Positions 26,443 to 35,921 are shown, counted from the stretch's first letter. The stretch: 64,000 nt of DNA from Solwaraspora sp. WMMD791 (GCF_029581195.1 NZ_CP120737.1:6487001-6551000); one strand, 5' to 3'. Translations and numbers: made by a program. The notes: generated by a model from the letters alone, not told the origin.

Positions 26443-28077
26443 GTGCTGGACATCCTCGACGCCGCCGCCGTCCGGCGGTGGTGCGCGGATGGGCTGGCCG
26501 CCCTGCGCCGCCACCAGGGCGAGATCGACGCGCTCAACGTCTACCCGGTGCCCGACGGCGACACCGGCACCAACCTGGTCCTCACCCTCACCTCGGCGCA
26601 GTACGCCCTCGCCCTGGACCTGGACAACTCCTCCGAGGGCGAGCAGACCTCGCACGGGCGGGTGCTGCGGCTGATGGCCCGGGGCGCGCTGCTCGGTGCC
26701 CGGGGCAACTCCGGGGTGATCGTGTCGCAGATCCTGCGCGGCATCGCCGACGCGCTCACCGACACCGCCGTCGTGCGCGGGCGGGCCCTCGCCGGAGCGC
26801 TGACCGCCGCCGCCGAGGCCGCCTACGCGGCGGTCGCCCGCCCGGTCGAGGGGACCGTGCTCACCGTGGTCGCCGCAGCCGCGCGGGCCGCCGACCGGAC
26901 CGGCTCCGACGACCTTCCCACCGTGGTACGGGCCGCCGCGTCGGCCGCCCGCGACGCCCTCGCCGCCACCCCGACCCAGCTGCCGGCGCTGGCCCGCGCC
27001 GGCGTGGTCGACGCCGGTGGCCGGGGCCTGTGCCTGCTGCTCGACGCCCTGGCCACCGTGGTGGCCGACGCCGCCGACCCGCCACCGCGCCCCGCGCCCG
27101 CCGACCCGTCGCCGACCGCCCCCGCCCACGTGCCGGTCAGCGTCCGCGAGCCGGTCACCGTCCGCGAGGCCGGTTCCGACGAGTACGCCTACGAGGTGCA
27201 GTACCTGCTCGAGGCGCCCGCCGACGCCGTCGACCGGCTACGGGCCACCCTGTCCGGCATCGGCGACTCGCTGGTCGTCGTCGGCACCGGCGACGACCCT
27301 CCGGTGTGGAACGTGCACGTGCACGTCGACGACATCGGCGCCGCCATCGAGGCCGGCGTCGTCGCCGGTCGGCCGTACCAGATCTCGGTCACCCGCTTCG
27401 CCGACCAGGCCGCGCCCCCGGTCGCGCCCAGCCGCGCCACGGTCGTGGTCGCCGCCGGCGACGGCCTCGCCGCCCTGTTCACCGGCGAAGGCGCCGTGGC
27501 AGTCGGCGGTTCCCCGTCCACCGCCGAACTCCTCGCCGCCGTCCGCGCCACCGGCGCCACCGAAGTCGTGGTGCTGCCCAACGACCCGGACACCCAGGCC
27601 GTCGCCGCGCTCGCCGCCCGCGAGGCCGAATCCGGCGGGGTCACCGTCGCCGTCGTGCCGACCCGGTCCCCGGCGCAGGCCCTCGCCGCGCTCGCGGTCC
27701 GCGACCCGCAGCGCCGCTTCGCCGACGACGTCATCGCGATGGCCGAGGCCGCCGGTGCCTGCCGGTACGCCGAGGTCTGCCTCGCCGCCCGCGAGGCGCT
27801 CACCGTCGCCGGCCGTTGCCGCCCCGGTGACGTCCTCGCCCTGGTCGAGGGCGAGGTGCTGCTGATCGGCACCGACCTGGCCGGCACCTGCCGCAACCTG
27901 CTCGACCAGCTGCTCGGCGGCGGCGGGGAGCTGGCCACCCTGATCCTCGGCGCGCAGGCCCCCGACGGTCTCGCCGACGCGCTCACCGCCCACCTGGCCC
28001 GCCACTGGCCGTTCGTCGAGGTGCACACCGTCGTCGGCGGCCAGCCGCACTTTCCGCTGCTGGTCGGGATCGAATGA
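26443..28077 (+). CDS. DAK2-domain kinase, FakA/YloV-like
   Basis: A 544-residue protein of the FakA type. The N-terminal DAK2 domain has the Mg-ATP site NVYPVPDGDTGTNLVLTL and GARGNSGVIVSQILRGIA. The middle and C-terminal parts (from DEYAYEVQYLLEAP) form the second half that in firmicutes works with DegV-like lipid-binding proteins to phosphorylate fatty acids. No DegV gene is nearby. A mycobacterial homologue lies at the same place, just before recG. The frame is open to 26218, but the GTG at 26443 gives the normal start and appears leaderless. Confidence 0.88.
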   Translation: MLDILDAAAVRRWCADGLAALRRHQGEIDALNVYPVPDGDTGTNLVLTLTSAQYALALDLDNSSEGEQTSHGRVLRLMARGALLGARGNSGVIVSQILRGIADALTDTAVVRGRALAGALTAAAEAAYAAVARPVEGTVLTVVAAAARAADRTGSDDLPTVVRAAASAARDALAATPTQLPALARAGVVDAGGRGLCLLLDALATVVADAADPPPRPAPADPSPTAPAHVPVSVREPVTVREAGSDEYAYEVQYLLEAPADAVDRLRATLSGIGDSLVVVGTGDDPPVWNVHVHVDDIGAAIEAGVVAGRPYQISVTRFADQAAPPVAPSRATVVVAAGDGLAALFTGEGAVAVGGSPSTAELLAAVRATGATEVVVLPNDPDTQAVAALAAREAESGGVTVAVVPTRSPAQALAALAVRDPQRRFADDVIAMAEAAGACRYAEVCLAAREALTVAGRCRPGDVLALVEGEVLLIGTDLAGTCRNLLDQLLGGGGELATLILGAQAPDGLADALTAHLARHWPFVEVHTVVGGQPHFPLLVGIE

Positions 28078-28099
28078 CACAGCCGTTGTTGGGGGCCGG

Positions 28100-30358
28100 A
28101 TGACGCAGCCATGCACGATGGACACTCCGCTGACGGTCAACCTCGGCGCGAAGACAGCCAAGGCGATGGCCGACCACCTCGACCTGCACACCGTCGGCGA
28201 CCTGCTCTACCACTTCCCGCGCCGCTACGACCAGCGCGGCGAACACACCGACATCCGCTCGCTGGAGGTGGGGGAGCAGGTCACCGTCCTGGGCCAGGTG
28301 CGGCGGACCACCGTACGGCCGATGCGCCAACGGCGCGGCAAACTGCTCGAAGTGGTCGTCGAGGACGGCACCGGCGGCACCCTGACGTTGACCTTCTTCG
28401 GCAACCAGGCCTGGCGCGAACGGGACCTGAAACCGGGCCGCTGGGGGCTGTTCGCCGGCAAGGTCACCGAGTTTCGGGGGGTACGCCAACTCAACGGCCC
28501 CGAGTACGTGCTGCTCGGCGACGGTGCCGCCGACGGCGAGGTGGCCGCCGAGGAAGGTGCGGAGGAGTTCGCCGGGGCGCTGATCCCGGTCTACCCGGCG
28601 GCGGCCGCCGTACCGACCTGGGTGATCGCCCGCTGCGTACGCACCGTGCTGGACGTGCTCACCCCACCCGAGGATCCGATGCCGGCGGGGTTACGGGCCA
28701 GCCGCAACCTGCTCGGACTGCACCCGGCGCTGCGGCAGATCCACCGCCCGGCCAGCGACGTCGAGCTGTTCCAGGCCCGCCGGCGACTCAAGTGGGACGA
28801 GGCGTTCGCCGTACAGCTGACGTTGGTGCAGCGCAAGCTGCGCGCGGCCGACTGGCCGGCGCGGCCCCGGCCCCGCACCGACGCCGGCCTGCTCGCCGCC
28901 TTCGACGCCCGCCTGCCGTACGAGCTGACCGACGGTCAGCGGCGCATCGGCGAGGAGATCGCCGCGGACCTGGCCGCCGCGCACCCGATGCACCGGCTGC
29001 TGCAGGGCGAGGTCGGCTCCGGCAAGACCGTCTGCGCGGTACGGGCGATGCTGCAGGTCGTCGACGCCGGCGGGCAGGCGGCGCTGCTCGCCCCGACCGA
29101 GGTGCTCGCCGCCCAGCACCACCGGGGCATCCAGGAACTGCTCGGCCCGCTCGGCCGGGCCGGTGAACTCGACGGCGACCCGGCCGGCACCCGGGTGACG
29201 CTGGTCACCGGCTCGCTGGGCGCGGCGGCCCGCCGGGCCGCCCTGGACGAGGTCCGCGCCGGCCGCGCCGGCATCGTGATCGGCACCCACGCCCTGCTGT
29301 ACGAGGGCGTCGACTTCGCCGACCTTGGCCTGGTCGTCGTCGACGAGCAGCACCGGTTCGGGGTGGAGCAGCGGGACGCGCTGCGGGCCAAGGCCGAGCA
29401 GCCGCCGCACGTGCTGGTGATGACCGCGACCCCGATCCCGCGCACGGTCGCGATGACCGTCTACGGCGACCTGGAGGTCTCCGCGCTCACCCAACTGCCC
29501 GGCGGCCGGTCGCCGATCGCCTCGCACGTGGTGCCGGCCGCGGAGAAGCCGGCGTTCCTGGAACGCGCCTGGCGGCGGGTCCGTGAGGAGGTCGCCGCCG
29601 GCCATCAGGCGTACGTGGTCTGCCCGCGCATCGGCGACGCCGCAGGGTCCGGGGCCGGCGCACGGTCCGGGGCCGGCGGATCCGGCGTCGACGAGGAGCC
29701 TTCCGGCGACGATCCCGCCGCCGGGGGCGACCCTGGGGCCCGCCGGTCACCGTTGGCGGTGACCGAGGTGGTGCCGCTGTTGGCCGACGGGCCGCTGCAC
29801 GGGCTGCGGATCGAGATGCTGCACGGCCGGTTGCCGGCCGACGTCAAGGACGCCGTGATGCGTTCCTTCGCCGCCGGTGACGTCGACGTGCTGGTCGCCA
29901 CGACCGTCGTCGAGGTCGGGGTGAACGTGCCGAACGCCACCGTGATGATCCTGTTGGACGCCGACCGGTTCGGGGTGTCGCAGCTGCACCAGCTGCGGGG
30001 TCGGGTCGGTCGGGGTACGGCGGCCGGGCTGTGCCTGCTGGTCACCGACGCCGCCGAGGGTACGCCGGCCCGCGAGCGGTTGGACGCGGTCGCGTCGACC
30101 ACCGACGGGTTCCGCCTGGCCGAGCTGGACCTGGAGCAGCGCCGCGAAGGCGACGTCCTGGGCGCCACCCAGTCGGGTCGCCGCTCCCACCTGCGGCTGC
30201 TGTCGCTGCTGCGCGACGCCGAGCTGATCGGGCAGGCCAGGGCCGAGGCGATCGCGTTGCTCGACGACGATCCGCAGCTGGACCGGTATCCGGCGCTGGC
30301 GGCCTGGGTCGGCGCGTTGGTCGACGACGAACGCGCCGAGTACCTCGAAAAGGGCTGA
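28100..30358 (+). CDS. recG: ATP-dependent DNA helicase RecG
   Basis: RecG, 752 residues, reverses stalled replication forks and migrates branched DNA. The N-terminal wedge/OB region runs to about residue 250 (DLLYHFPRRYDQRGEHTDI). Walker A is GEVGSGKT near residue 303, the helicase box DEQHRFGVEQR follows, and MTATPIPRT and LHQLRGRVGRG are the later motifs. Around residues 515-550, between ICPRIGD-like YVVCPRIGDA and VTEVVPL, sits a Gly/Ala/Asp-rich insertion of low complexity. Its 3' end is followed 13 bases later by the palindromic element at 30372-30455. Confidence 0.95.
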   Translation: MTQPCTMDTPLTVNLGAKTAKAMADHLDLHTVGDLLYHFPRRYDQRGEHTDIRSLEVGEQVTVLGQVRRTTVRPMRQRRGKLLEVVVEDGTGGTLTLTFFGNQAWRERDLKPGRWGLFAGKVTEFRGVRQLNGPEYVLLGDGAADGEVAAEEGAEEFAGALIPVYPAAAAVPTWVIARCVRTVLDVLTPPEDPMPAGLRASRNLLGLHPALRQIHRPASDVELFQARRRLKWDEAFAVQLTLVQRKLRAADWPARPRPRTDAGLLAAFDARLPYELTDGQRRIGEEIAADLAAAHPMHRLLQGEVGSGKTVCAVRAMLQVVDAGGQAALLAPTEVLAAQHHRGIQELLGPLGRAGELDGDPAGTRVTLVTGSLGAAARRAALDEVRAGRAGIVIGTHALLYEGVDFADLGLVVVDEQHRFGVEQRDALRAKAEQPPHVLVMTATPIPRTVAMTVYGDLEVSALTQLPGGRSPIASHVVPAAEKPAFLERAWRRVREEVAAGHQAYVVCPRIGDAAGSGAGARSGAGGSGVDEEPSGDDPAAGGDPGARRSPLAVTEVVPLLADGPLHGLRIEMLHGRLPADVKDAVMRSFAAGDVDVLVATTVVEVGVNVPNATVMILLDADRFGVSQLHQLRGRVGRGTAAGLCLLVTDAAEGTPARERLDAVASTTDGFRLAELDLEQRREGDVLGATQSGRRSHLRLLSLLRDAELIGQARAEAIALLDDDPQLDRYPALAAWVGALVDDERAEYLEKG

Positions 30359-30371
30359 CCCGTCTTTCCTT

Positions 30372-30455
30372 CCCATGATCGCGACGATCTTGCGCTTATC
30401 GAGAACTTTTGTCGGCTTTGTCCCTCGATAAGTGCAAGATCGTCGCGATCATGGG
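30372..30455. repeat. Dispersed palindromic element, copy 2
   Basis: The best-preserved copy: 32-nt arms (30372-30403 and 30424-30455) pair at 31 of 32 positions around a 20-nt loop (30404-30423). The arms run from CCCATGATCGCGACGATC inward to TTATCGAG. The only non-Watson-Crick position is G opposite T, a wobble in a plus-strand transcript. It lies between the convergent recG and LPxTG genes. Confidence 0.9.
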
Positions 30456-30491
30456 CTGTCCGGAGGGTTCGCGATCCGGCGCGGGACATGC

Positions 30492-30529
30492 GGAAGGGCG
30501 CCGACCGGGGGGATGATCGGCGCCCTTCC
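30492..30529 (-). terminator. Terminator of the surface-protein gene
   Basis: A perfect 13-bp inverted repeat, GGAAGGGCGCCGA (30492-30504) and TCGGCGCCCTTCC (30517-30529). It follows the minus-strand surface-protein gene by about 50 bases and is distinct from the dispersed element next to it. Confidence 0.7.
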
Positions 30530-30581
30530 TAGGGGTGGTGCGGGGGTGGCTGTCAGTCAGTCACGACCCGGTGGGCCGGAC

Positions 30582-31769
30582 TCAGGCGGTGAAGGTGACC
30601 CGTCGACGACGCGCCAGGTAGAACAGGCCGCCACCGAGGACCAGCAGCGCGACGGCACCAGCGGCGATCCCGCCCGCGGCGGCACCGGTGACCGGCAGCT
30701 CGCCGCCGCCCTCGCCGCCGGTGTCACAGTCCTCCGGCAGCTCCCAGGCGATGGTCTCGTCGAGCTCCCACTCTTCGCTGACCACGTGGACCTCGAAGCC
30801 CTCGGCGGCGTCGAACTCGACGACCTCGGTGACACCCGGCTCGACGGTGACGGTCACGACGTCGCCCTCGCTCGGGGTCAGGGTGACGGTGAACGCCTCG
30901 CCGTCCTCCGGGTTGGCGAAGCCGACGACCAGCTGGTCACAGGTGGACTCGTAGCCGCCCTCGGGCTCGCCCGGCTCGACGCAGTTCTCCGGCTCGACCC
31001 ACTCGTAGGGGTCGCCCACCAGCTCCTCACCGTTGGTCACGGTGACCGGGCCGCCGTCGCCGGGAACCTGGATGTCGTCCTTGCTCTGGCCCGGTTCCAG
31101 GGTGTACGTCTCGGAGAACTCGCCGGCGGTGACGGTCAGGTCGACCGACTCGGTGGCGTCCTCGCCGTTGCTGACCGTCACCCAGACGGTGCCTTCACAG
31201 TCGGACAGGAAGCTGGCCGCCGGGATCACGACCGGGTCCGGCACGTCCGGGGTCGGGGTGACATCGGGCGACGGGCTCGGCGACGGCGACTCGTCCGGCG
31301 ACGGGCTCGGCGACGGCGATTCGGGGGTGTCGACGGCGCAGTCGCCGCCGAGCTCGATCTCACCCTTGCGGAAGTCCTGCTCGGCGTAGCCGTCGTTCCA
31401 GGCGCCCTTGACCGCCAGCGTCGCCTTGGTGGTGGTGCCCGGCACCCGCTGCGTGCCGACGATGGCCTTCCTGACGCTGTACGGGTAGCCGTCCCGGATC
31501 GGGGTCCGGGCGATGCCGTCCAGCGTGGTGTCAGCCGGGGTGTGGTAGACCGCGTTCAGCCGGAACTTGGTCGCCCTGAAGTGCCACTCGCTGCGCACAC
31601 TCCAGGTGATCTCCCACTCCCCGGTCGTGGTGTCGCAGTAGGCGCTGCCGGTCGGCGCGGTGTAGTGGGCGCTGGCGGGGGCGGCCATGACCACCGCACC
31701 GACCAGGCCGATCGTCGCGCCGGCCGCGATGGCCAGGGCGCGCCGAAGCGGAGACTTCAGACGGTTCAC
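30582..31769 (-). CDS. LPxTG-type cell-wall-anchored surface protein
   Basis: A 395-residue secreted protein. A Sec signal (LAIAAGATIGLVGAVVMAAP then ASA-H) ends near residue 34. A first domain with three cysteines runs to about 145, followed by a Ser/Pro linker with SPSPSPDE repeats. A Glu/Asp-rich region with beta-sandwich-like repeats comes next, and then a C-terminal sorting signal: LPVTG, a hydrophobic helix and RRRR. A sortase would cleave at T-G and link it to the wall. No sortase gene is in the window. The function of the exposed domains is unknown. Confidence 0.85.
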   Translation of the reverse strand: MNRLKSPLRRALAIAAGATIGLVGAVVMAAPASAHYTAPTGSAYCDTTTGEWEITWSVRSEWHFRATKFRLNAVYHTPADTTLDGIARTPIRDGYPYSVRKAIVGTQRVPGTTTKATLAVKGAWNDGYAEQDFRKGEIELGGDCAVDTPESPSPSPSPDESPSPSPSPDVTPTPDVPDPVVIPAASFLSDCEGTVWVTVSNGEDATESVDLTVTAGEFSETYTLEPGQSKDDIQVPGDGGPVTVTNGEELVGDPYEWVEPENCVEPGEPEGGYESTCDQLVVGFANPEDGEAFTVTLTPSEGDVVTVTVEPGVTEVVEFDAAEGFEVHVVSEEWELDETIAWELPEDCDTGGEGGGELPVTGAAAGGIAAGAVALLVLGGGLFYLARRRRVTFTA

Positions 31770-32161
31770 ACGTACTCCTGAGTGAGGGGTTCAGGGCACG
31801 GTGCAGGGGCGGACCACCCGCTGGAGAACGACTGACTGGTGGCTGGTGCGACGACTCCCCGCATCGTGCGACCGGCGTGTCCCACCGGTACAGCGCCAGA
31901 CCTTAGCGGCTCCTGAAGTGCCGTGGTGACCCACAGGACAAGCTAAGGATGATGTTGTCGAGTCGAGACAATCGATATACGCAACGTGCTGTTCTTTGGC
32001 GGCATGGGTAGTTTTTGTCGCCTCAATCGTCACTCTCGCAACAGTTGTTAACGCTGGTCAGCGACTCGAAAGTGTCTTTCTGGTCGGATTCGGTGCCGGT
32101 ACGGAGGATCAGCTAGCGTCCGGGACATGACCGCACCAGGCGCCGCAGGAGTCCGCCACCC
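31770..32161. other. Divergent intergenic region, surface protein to rsmD
   Basis: About 390 bases with promoters for the surface-protein gene and rsmD. Its central part (about 31940-32060) is clearly richer in A and T than the rest of the window, with TTTTTGTCGCC and CGATATACG. An 80-codon minus-strand frame here has no recognisable features and I do not call it a gene. Confidence 0.5.
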
Positions 32162-32725
32162 ATGACCCGGATCATCGCGGGCCGGTACGGGGGCCGGCGC
32201 ATCGCCGCGCCACCCGGCGAGCAGACCCGCCCCACCTCCGACCGGGTACGCGAGGCGTTGTTCAGCGCCCTCGACGCGATGACCGAGCTGGCCGGGGCGC
32301 GGGTCGCCGACCTCTACGCCGGTAGCGGCGCGGTGGGGCTGGAGGCGCTGTCGCGCGGCGCGTCCCACGTACTGCTGGTGGAGTCGGCGCCGCGCGCGGC
32401 CCGCACCATCCGGGACAACATCGCCGTGTTGGGCGCCGCCGCCGACGCCAGGTTGGTCGCCGCCAAGGTCGCCACCGTGCTGGCCGAGCCGCCGGAGGGA
32501 GCCGGCTACGACGTGGTCTTCGCCGACCCGCCGTACGCGGTGACCGACGCCGAGCTGCAGACGGTGCTGACCCGCCTGGTCGCCGGCGGCTGGCTCGCCC
32601 CGCACGCCGTGGTGGTGGTCGAGCGGTCGACCCGGGGGCCGGCGCTGAGCTGGGTGGAAGGCATCACTGCCGAGCGCGGGCGGCGGTACGGCGAGACCAT
32701 GCTTTGGTACGGTCGGCGATCATGA
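32162..32725 (+). CDS. rsmD: 16S rRNA (guanine-966-N2)-methyltransferase
   Basis: RsmD, 187 residues, methylates G966 of 16S rRNA. RIIAGRYGGRRIAAP and TRPTSDRVREALFSAL are the family's N-terminal pattern, DLYAGSGAVGLEALSRGA the SAM site and VFADPPYAV the catalytic DPPY motif. It overlaps coaD by four bases (ATGA), the standard rsmD-coaD arrangement. Confidence 0.96.
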   Translation: MTRIIAGRYGGRRIAAPPGEQTRPTSDRVREALFSALDAMTELAGARVADLYAGSGAVGLEALSRGASHVLLVESAPRAARTIRDNIAVLGAAADARLVAAKVATVLAEPPEGAGYDVVFADPPYAVTDAELQTVLTRLVAGGWLAPHAVVVVERSTRGPALSWVEGITAERGRRYGETMLWYGRRS

Positions 32726-33216
32726 GACGCGCGGTGTGCCCCGGCTCGTTCGACCCGGTCACCAACGGTCACCTCGACATCATCGGCCGGGCCAGCCGGC
32801 TGTTCGACGAGGTCATCGTGGGTGTCCTGATCAATCAGTCCAAGGCGGGGCTGTTCACCATAGATGAGCGGATATCAATGCTCAACGAGGTCACCGCGAC
32901 GTACCGCAACGTGCGGGTGGCGTCGTTCCGGGGGCTGCTGGTCGACTTCTGCCGGACCCAGCAGGCCGAGGTGGTGGTCAAGGGGCTGCGCGCGGTCAGC
33001 GACTTCGACTACGAGTTGCAGATGGCCCAGATGAACATCGGCCTGGCCGGTGTGGAGACCCTGTTCATGCCGACGAACCCGCTGTACTCGTTCCTCTCCT
33101 CCAGCCTGGTCAAAGAGGTCGCCAAGTGGGGTGGCGACGTGTCGGCCCACCTGCCTGACGTGGTCTACGACCGGCTGATCGCGCGGGTGACGACCCCGCC
33201 GGCGGCGCCGAGCTGA
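32722..33216 (+). CDS. coaD: Phosphopantetheine adenylyltransferase
   Basis: CoaD, 164 residues, the fourth step of coenzyme A synthesis, making dephospho-CoA. RRAVCPGSFDPVTNGHLDII contains the nucleotidyltransferase HxGH-type motif (NGH) and FLSSSLVKEVAKWGGDVS the C-terminal one. Start chosen at the ATG overlapping the rsmD stop. Confidence 0.96.
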   Translation: MRRAVCPGSFDPVTNGHLDIIGRASRLFDEVIVGVLINQSKAGLFTIDERISMLNEVTATYRNVRVASFRGLLVDFCRTQQAEVVVKGLRAVSDFDYELQMAQMNIGLAGVETLFMPTNPLYSFLSSSLVKEVAKWGGDVSAHLPDVVYDRLIARVTTPPAAPS

Positions 33217-33417
33217 CCACGCGCGGTGGGTCTGGCAGCGCTGAGCCGAGCTCACCGGTCGGCGGGGCGACGCGCCGGGCCGGGGGCGGGGATGGACCGC
33301 CCGGCACCGGAATCGCATCATTGACGGCAGAGCCGATCGGTCCGGCTGTTGCGATGATGACGTCCTGGCCCGGCCTTGACATCATGTTGGGTCGACCCGC
33401 CGACAACAGGGAGTGAG

Positions 33418-33924
33418 ATGCTGGTGGATCCGTTCGACCGCATCGATGAGATCATCGCGATGGTGGAGACCGCGCGGGCGGTGCCGATGTCCCGGAACAA
33501 CTGCATGCTCGACCGGGCCGAGATGATCGGTGTGCTGGACCAGCTGCGGGCCGAGTTGCCGGGCGACATCCGCCGGGCCGCCGCGCTGCTGGAGGAGCGG
33601 GACAAGATCATGGAGGCCGGCAAGCGGGAGGCCGACCGGATCATCAGCGAGGGCGAGGCGGAACACGCCCGGCTGGTCTCGGTCAACGAGATCACCGTCT
33701 CCGCCGAGCACGAGGGTGCCCGCATCGTCGCCGAGGCACGTGCCGAGGCGCAGCGGCTGCGGGCCGAGGTCGACGACTACGTCGACACCGCGCTGGCGAA
33801 CTTCGAGCAGTTCCTGACCCGGGCGCTGGCCTCGATCGAACGCGGCCGCGACAAGATGCACGCGCTGCGGGAGATCGGCACCTTCGCCGGCGGCGAGGAA
33901 GGTGAGCGGCCGCTGCCGTTCTAG
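33418..33924 (+). CDS. SepIVA-like DivIVA-domain coiled-coil protein
   Basis: A 168-residue coiled-coil protein matching mycobacterial SepIVA (an essential division/elongation factor) in size, context and features: DPFDRIDEIIAMVETARAVP at the start, SRNNCMLDRAEMIGVLDQLR, then long Ala/Glu/Arg heptads (AGKREADRIISEGEAEHARL) resembling the F-ATPase b subunit and DivIVA. It likely acts at the inner membrane near sites of septation or polar growth. ATG with GGGAGTGAG just before it. Confidence 0.85.
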   Translation: MLVDPFDRIDEIIAMVETARAVPMSRNNCMLDRAEMIGVLDQLRAELPGDIRRAAALLEERDKIMEAGKREADRIISEGEAEHARLVSVNEITVSAEHEGARIVAEARAEAQRLRAEVDDYVDTALANFEQFLTRALASIERGRDKMHALREIGTFAGGEEGERPLPF

Positions 33925-33997
33925 ACCTGTCGTCGCGCCGTACCCGCCAGGTGGCGGGCCCGGCCCGGCCGAGACGGAGCGGCGGCCCGATTCGACG

Positions 33998-34026
33998 TTG
34001 CCACCACCGCTCGGGTAACCTACTTT
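33998..34026 (+). promoter_or_regulatory. Promoter of the DUF177-rpmF-plsX-rnc-mutM operon
   Basis: TTGCCA (33998-34003), a 17-base spacer and TACTTT (34021-34026) form a good housekeeping promoter. It lies 29 bases upstream of the DUF177 start and is the only clear promoter for the tightly packed genes up to mutM. Confidence 0.6.
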
Positions 34027-34055
34027 GTCGGCCTCTACCAGGCCGGAGTCTGACT

Positions 34056-34619
34056 ATGCGCAATCACTCGTCGAACCAACTCAACCCCAGGTCGCCGCTC
34101 GTTCTCGATACCCGGGAACTGCCGCGCCGCCCTGGCGCGTTGCGTACCGTGAGCCGGGTGGTACCCGCGCCGGCGGACCTCGGGCTGGAGATGAACGGCG
34201 TCCCCGAGGGTGCCGACCTGAGCCTCGACCTGCGGCTCGAGTCGGTCTCCGAAGGGGTCCTCGTCTCCGGGACGGTCAGCGGACCGGTCACCGGCGAGTG
34301 CGGGCGGTGCCTGCGCACGATCGACGAGGCGCTGACCGTCACCATCCAGGAGCTGTACGCGTACGAGAACAGCACCACGGACGAGACGACCGACATCGAC
34401 GAGGTGGGCCGGTTGCAGGGCGATCTGATCGACCTGGAGCCGGCGCTGCGGGACGCGGTGGTGCTGGCGCTGCCGACCAACCCGCTCTGCCGGCTCGACT
34501 GTCCCGGGCTGTGCTCCGAATGCGGAGTGCACTGGGACGAGCTGCCGGACGACCACAGCCACCAGGAGGTCGACCCGAGATGGGCCGGCCTGTCGCAACT
34601 GACCCGCCAAGAGGAGTAA
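34056..34619 (+). CDS. DUF177 (YceD) family protein
   Basis: A 187-residue YceD/DUF177 protein. It has the conserved CGRCLRTIDEALTVTIQELY, the acidic VGRLQGDLIDLEPALRDAVV and a Cys cluster, NPLCRLDCPGLCSECGVHW, that probably binds zinc. It always precedes rpmF. In other bacteria this family is linked to 23S rRNA/ribosome maturation. Start at ATG 34056, with GGAG nine bases before. Confidence 0.92.
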   Translation: MRNHSSNQLNPRSPLVLDTRELPRRPGALRTVSRVVPAPADLGLEMNGVPEGADLSLDLRLESVSEGVLVSGTVSGPVTGECGRCLRTIDEALTVTIQELYAYENSTTDETTDIDEVGRLQGDLIDLEPALRDAVVLALPTNPLCRLDCPGLCSECGVHWDELPDDHSHQEVDPRWAGLSQLTRQEE

Positions 34620-34624
34620 GAACC

Positions 34625-34798
34625 GTGGCCGTTCCCAAGCGCCGGATGTCCCGCAGCAACACCCGCTCCCGTCGGTCCCAGTGGAAGACCTCGGCAGTGG
34701 TGACCGTGGACTGCCCGCAGTGCAAGTCCGCGAAGCTGCCGCACACCGCCTGCGCCGTCTGCGGCACCTACAACGGCCGCCAGGTCATCGAGGTCTGA
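34625..34798 (+). CDS. rpmF: 50S ribosomal protein L32
   Basis: L32, 57 residues, begins AVPKRRMSRSNTRSRRSQWK and has the zinc ribbon CPQCKSAKLPHTACAVCG with four cysteines. GTG start five bases after the DUF177 stop, with AAGAGGAG overlapping that gene's end as its ribosome site. Confidence 0.97.
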   Translation: MAVPKRRMSRSNTRSRRSQWKTSAVVTVDCPQCKSAKLPHTACAVCGTYNGRQVIEV

Positions 34799-34808
34799 TC
34801 CGGTCGCC

Positions 34809-35921
34809 GTGACGCCGCCGGTCTCCGACCGGGCGGCGCGGCCCCACTGGCGAACGCCTGGTGCGCCGGCCCGGGAACGGGCCGGCCAGCCTGGCCCGGC
34901 CGGCACCGCCGTGGACCCGGGCACCTCGCGGATCGCCGTCGACCTCCTCGGCGGGGATGGTTCACCCGCCGTCGTGGTTGACGGCGCTCTGCGTGCCTGC
35001 CGCGCTGATCCCGATCTTCACCTGCTGCTCGTCGGTCCACCGGACGTCGCCGACGAGGTGCGTGCCGCACTGCCCACGGGGCAGCGGCACCGGATCACCG
35101 TACGTCCGATCGCTGCTGTCGGCCGATCGGGCCGCGACGGTGCCGGGCGGCCCGACGCCGCGCCGACGCATCCGGTGCGCCCCGGTGCCCGCCCTGGCAG
35201 CACCATCGCCGCCAGCGTCGCCGCCGTCGCCGACGGCACCGCCGACGCGGTGGTCTCCGCCGGCTCCAGCGGCGAGATCGTCACCGCCGCCGCGCTCGGC
35301 CTGGGCCGTTGGCCCACCGTACGCCGACCCGCGCTGGTCGCTGTCGTACCCGCCGTCGCCGGTCCGGTGGTGCTGCTCGACGTGGGCGCCAGCGTCGAGG
35401 CCCGGCCCGCCACCCTTGCCCAGCACGCGCTGTTCGGCGCGGCCTACGCGGCGGCCCGCCTCGACGTGGCGCGGCCCCGGGTCGGGCTGCTGTCGATCGG
35501 GGCCGAGCCGGGCAAGGGCGACCGGGCACGACGCGGCGCGGACAGCCACCTGCGGACGTCGCCGATGGCCGCCGATGGCCGTTACGTCGGGCTGGTCGAG
35601 GGCCACGACGTCACCCTCGGTCACGCCGCCGACGTCGTGGTGACCGACGGGTTCACCGGCAACGTCCTGCTCAAAGGCATCGAGGGCGCGTACGCGATGG
35701 CCGGCGGACCGGAGCCGGGCCGCCTGGCCCCACGGGCCGCGACGCTGCTCGGCGTGGCCGGCACCGTGGTGATCTGCCACGGGGCGGCCACCGGGGCGGA
35801 TCTCGCCTCCGGGATCGTGCTCGCCGCCGACCTGCACCGGGCGCAGGTCACCGCGTCGGTCGCCCGAAGCCTCGACGACATCGCCCGGACGCTCGCCGAC
35901 CAATACGAGGTGTCACCATGA
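34809..35921 (+). CDS. plsX: Phosphate acyltransferase PlsX
   Basis: PlsX, 370 residues, converts acyl-ACP to acyl-phosphate for phospholipid synthesis. [20 protein letters not shown] is the start signature, [15 protein letters not shown] and [16 protein letters not shown] the substrate-site motifs. It has a Pro/Ala-rich N-terminal extension of about 40 residues. The segment between LLKGIEG and [13 protein letters not shown] is roughly 30 residues shorter than in typical PlsX, so it is a somewhat divergent member. GTG start 10 bases after rpmF; its stop overlaps rnc (ATGA). Confidence 0.88.
   Translation: MTPPVSDRAARPHWRTPGAPARERAGQPGPAGTAVDPGTSRIAVDLLGGDGSPAVVVDGALRACRADPDLHLLLVGPPDVADEVRAALPTGQRHRITVRPIAAVGRSGRDGAGRPDAAPTHPVRPGARPGSTIAASVAAVADGTADAVVSAGSSGEIVTAAALGLGRWPTVRRPALVAVVPAVAGPVVLLDVGASVEARPATLAQHALFGAAYAAARLDVARPRVGLLSIGAEPGKGDRARRGADSHLRTSPMAADGRYVGLVEGHDVTLGHAADVVVTDGFTGNVLLKGIEGAYAMAGGPEPGRLAPRAATLLGVAGTVVICHGAATGADLASGIVLAADLHRAQVTASVARSLDDIARTLADQYEVSP

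Noticed and set aside
31791-32033. An 80-codon minus-strand frame upstream of the surface-protein gene
   Set aside because: No family resemblance and it covers the likely promoter region.
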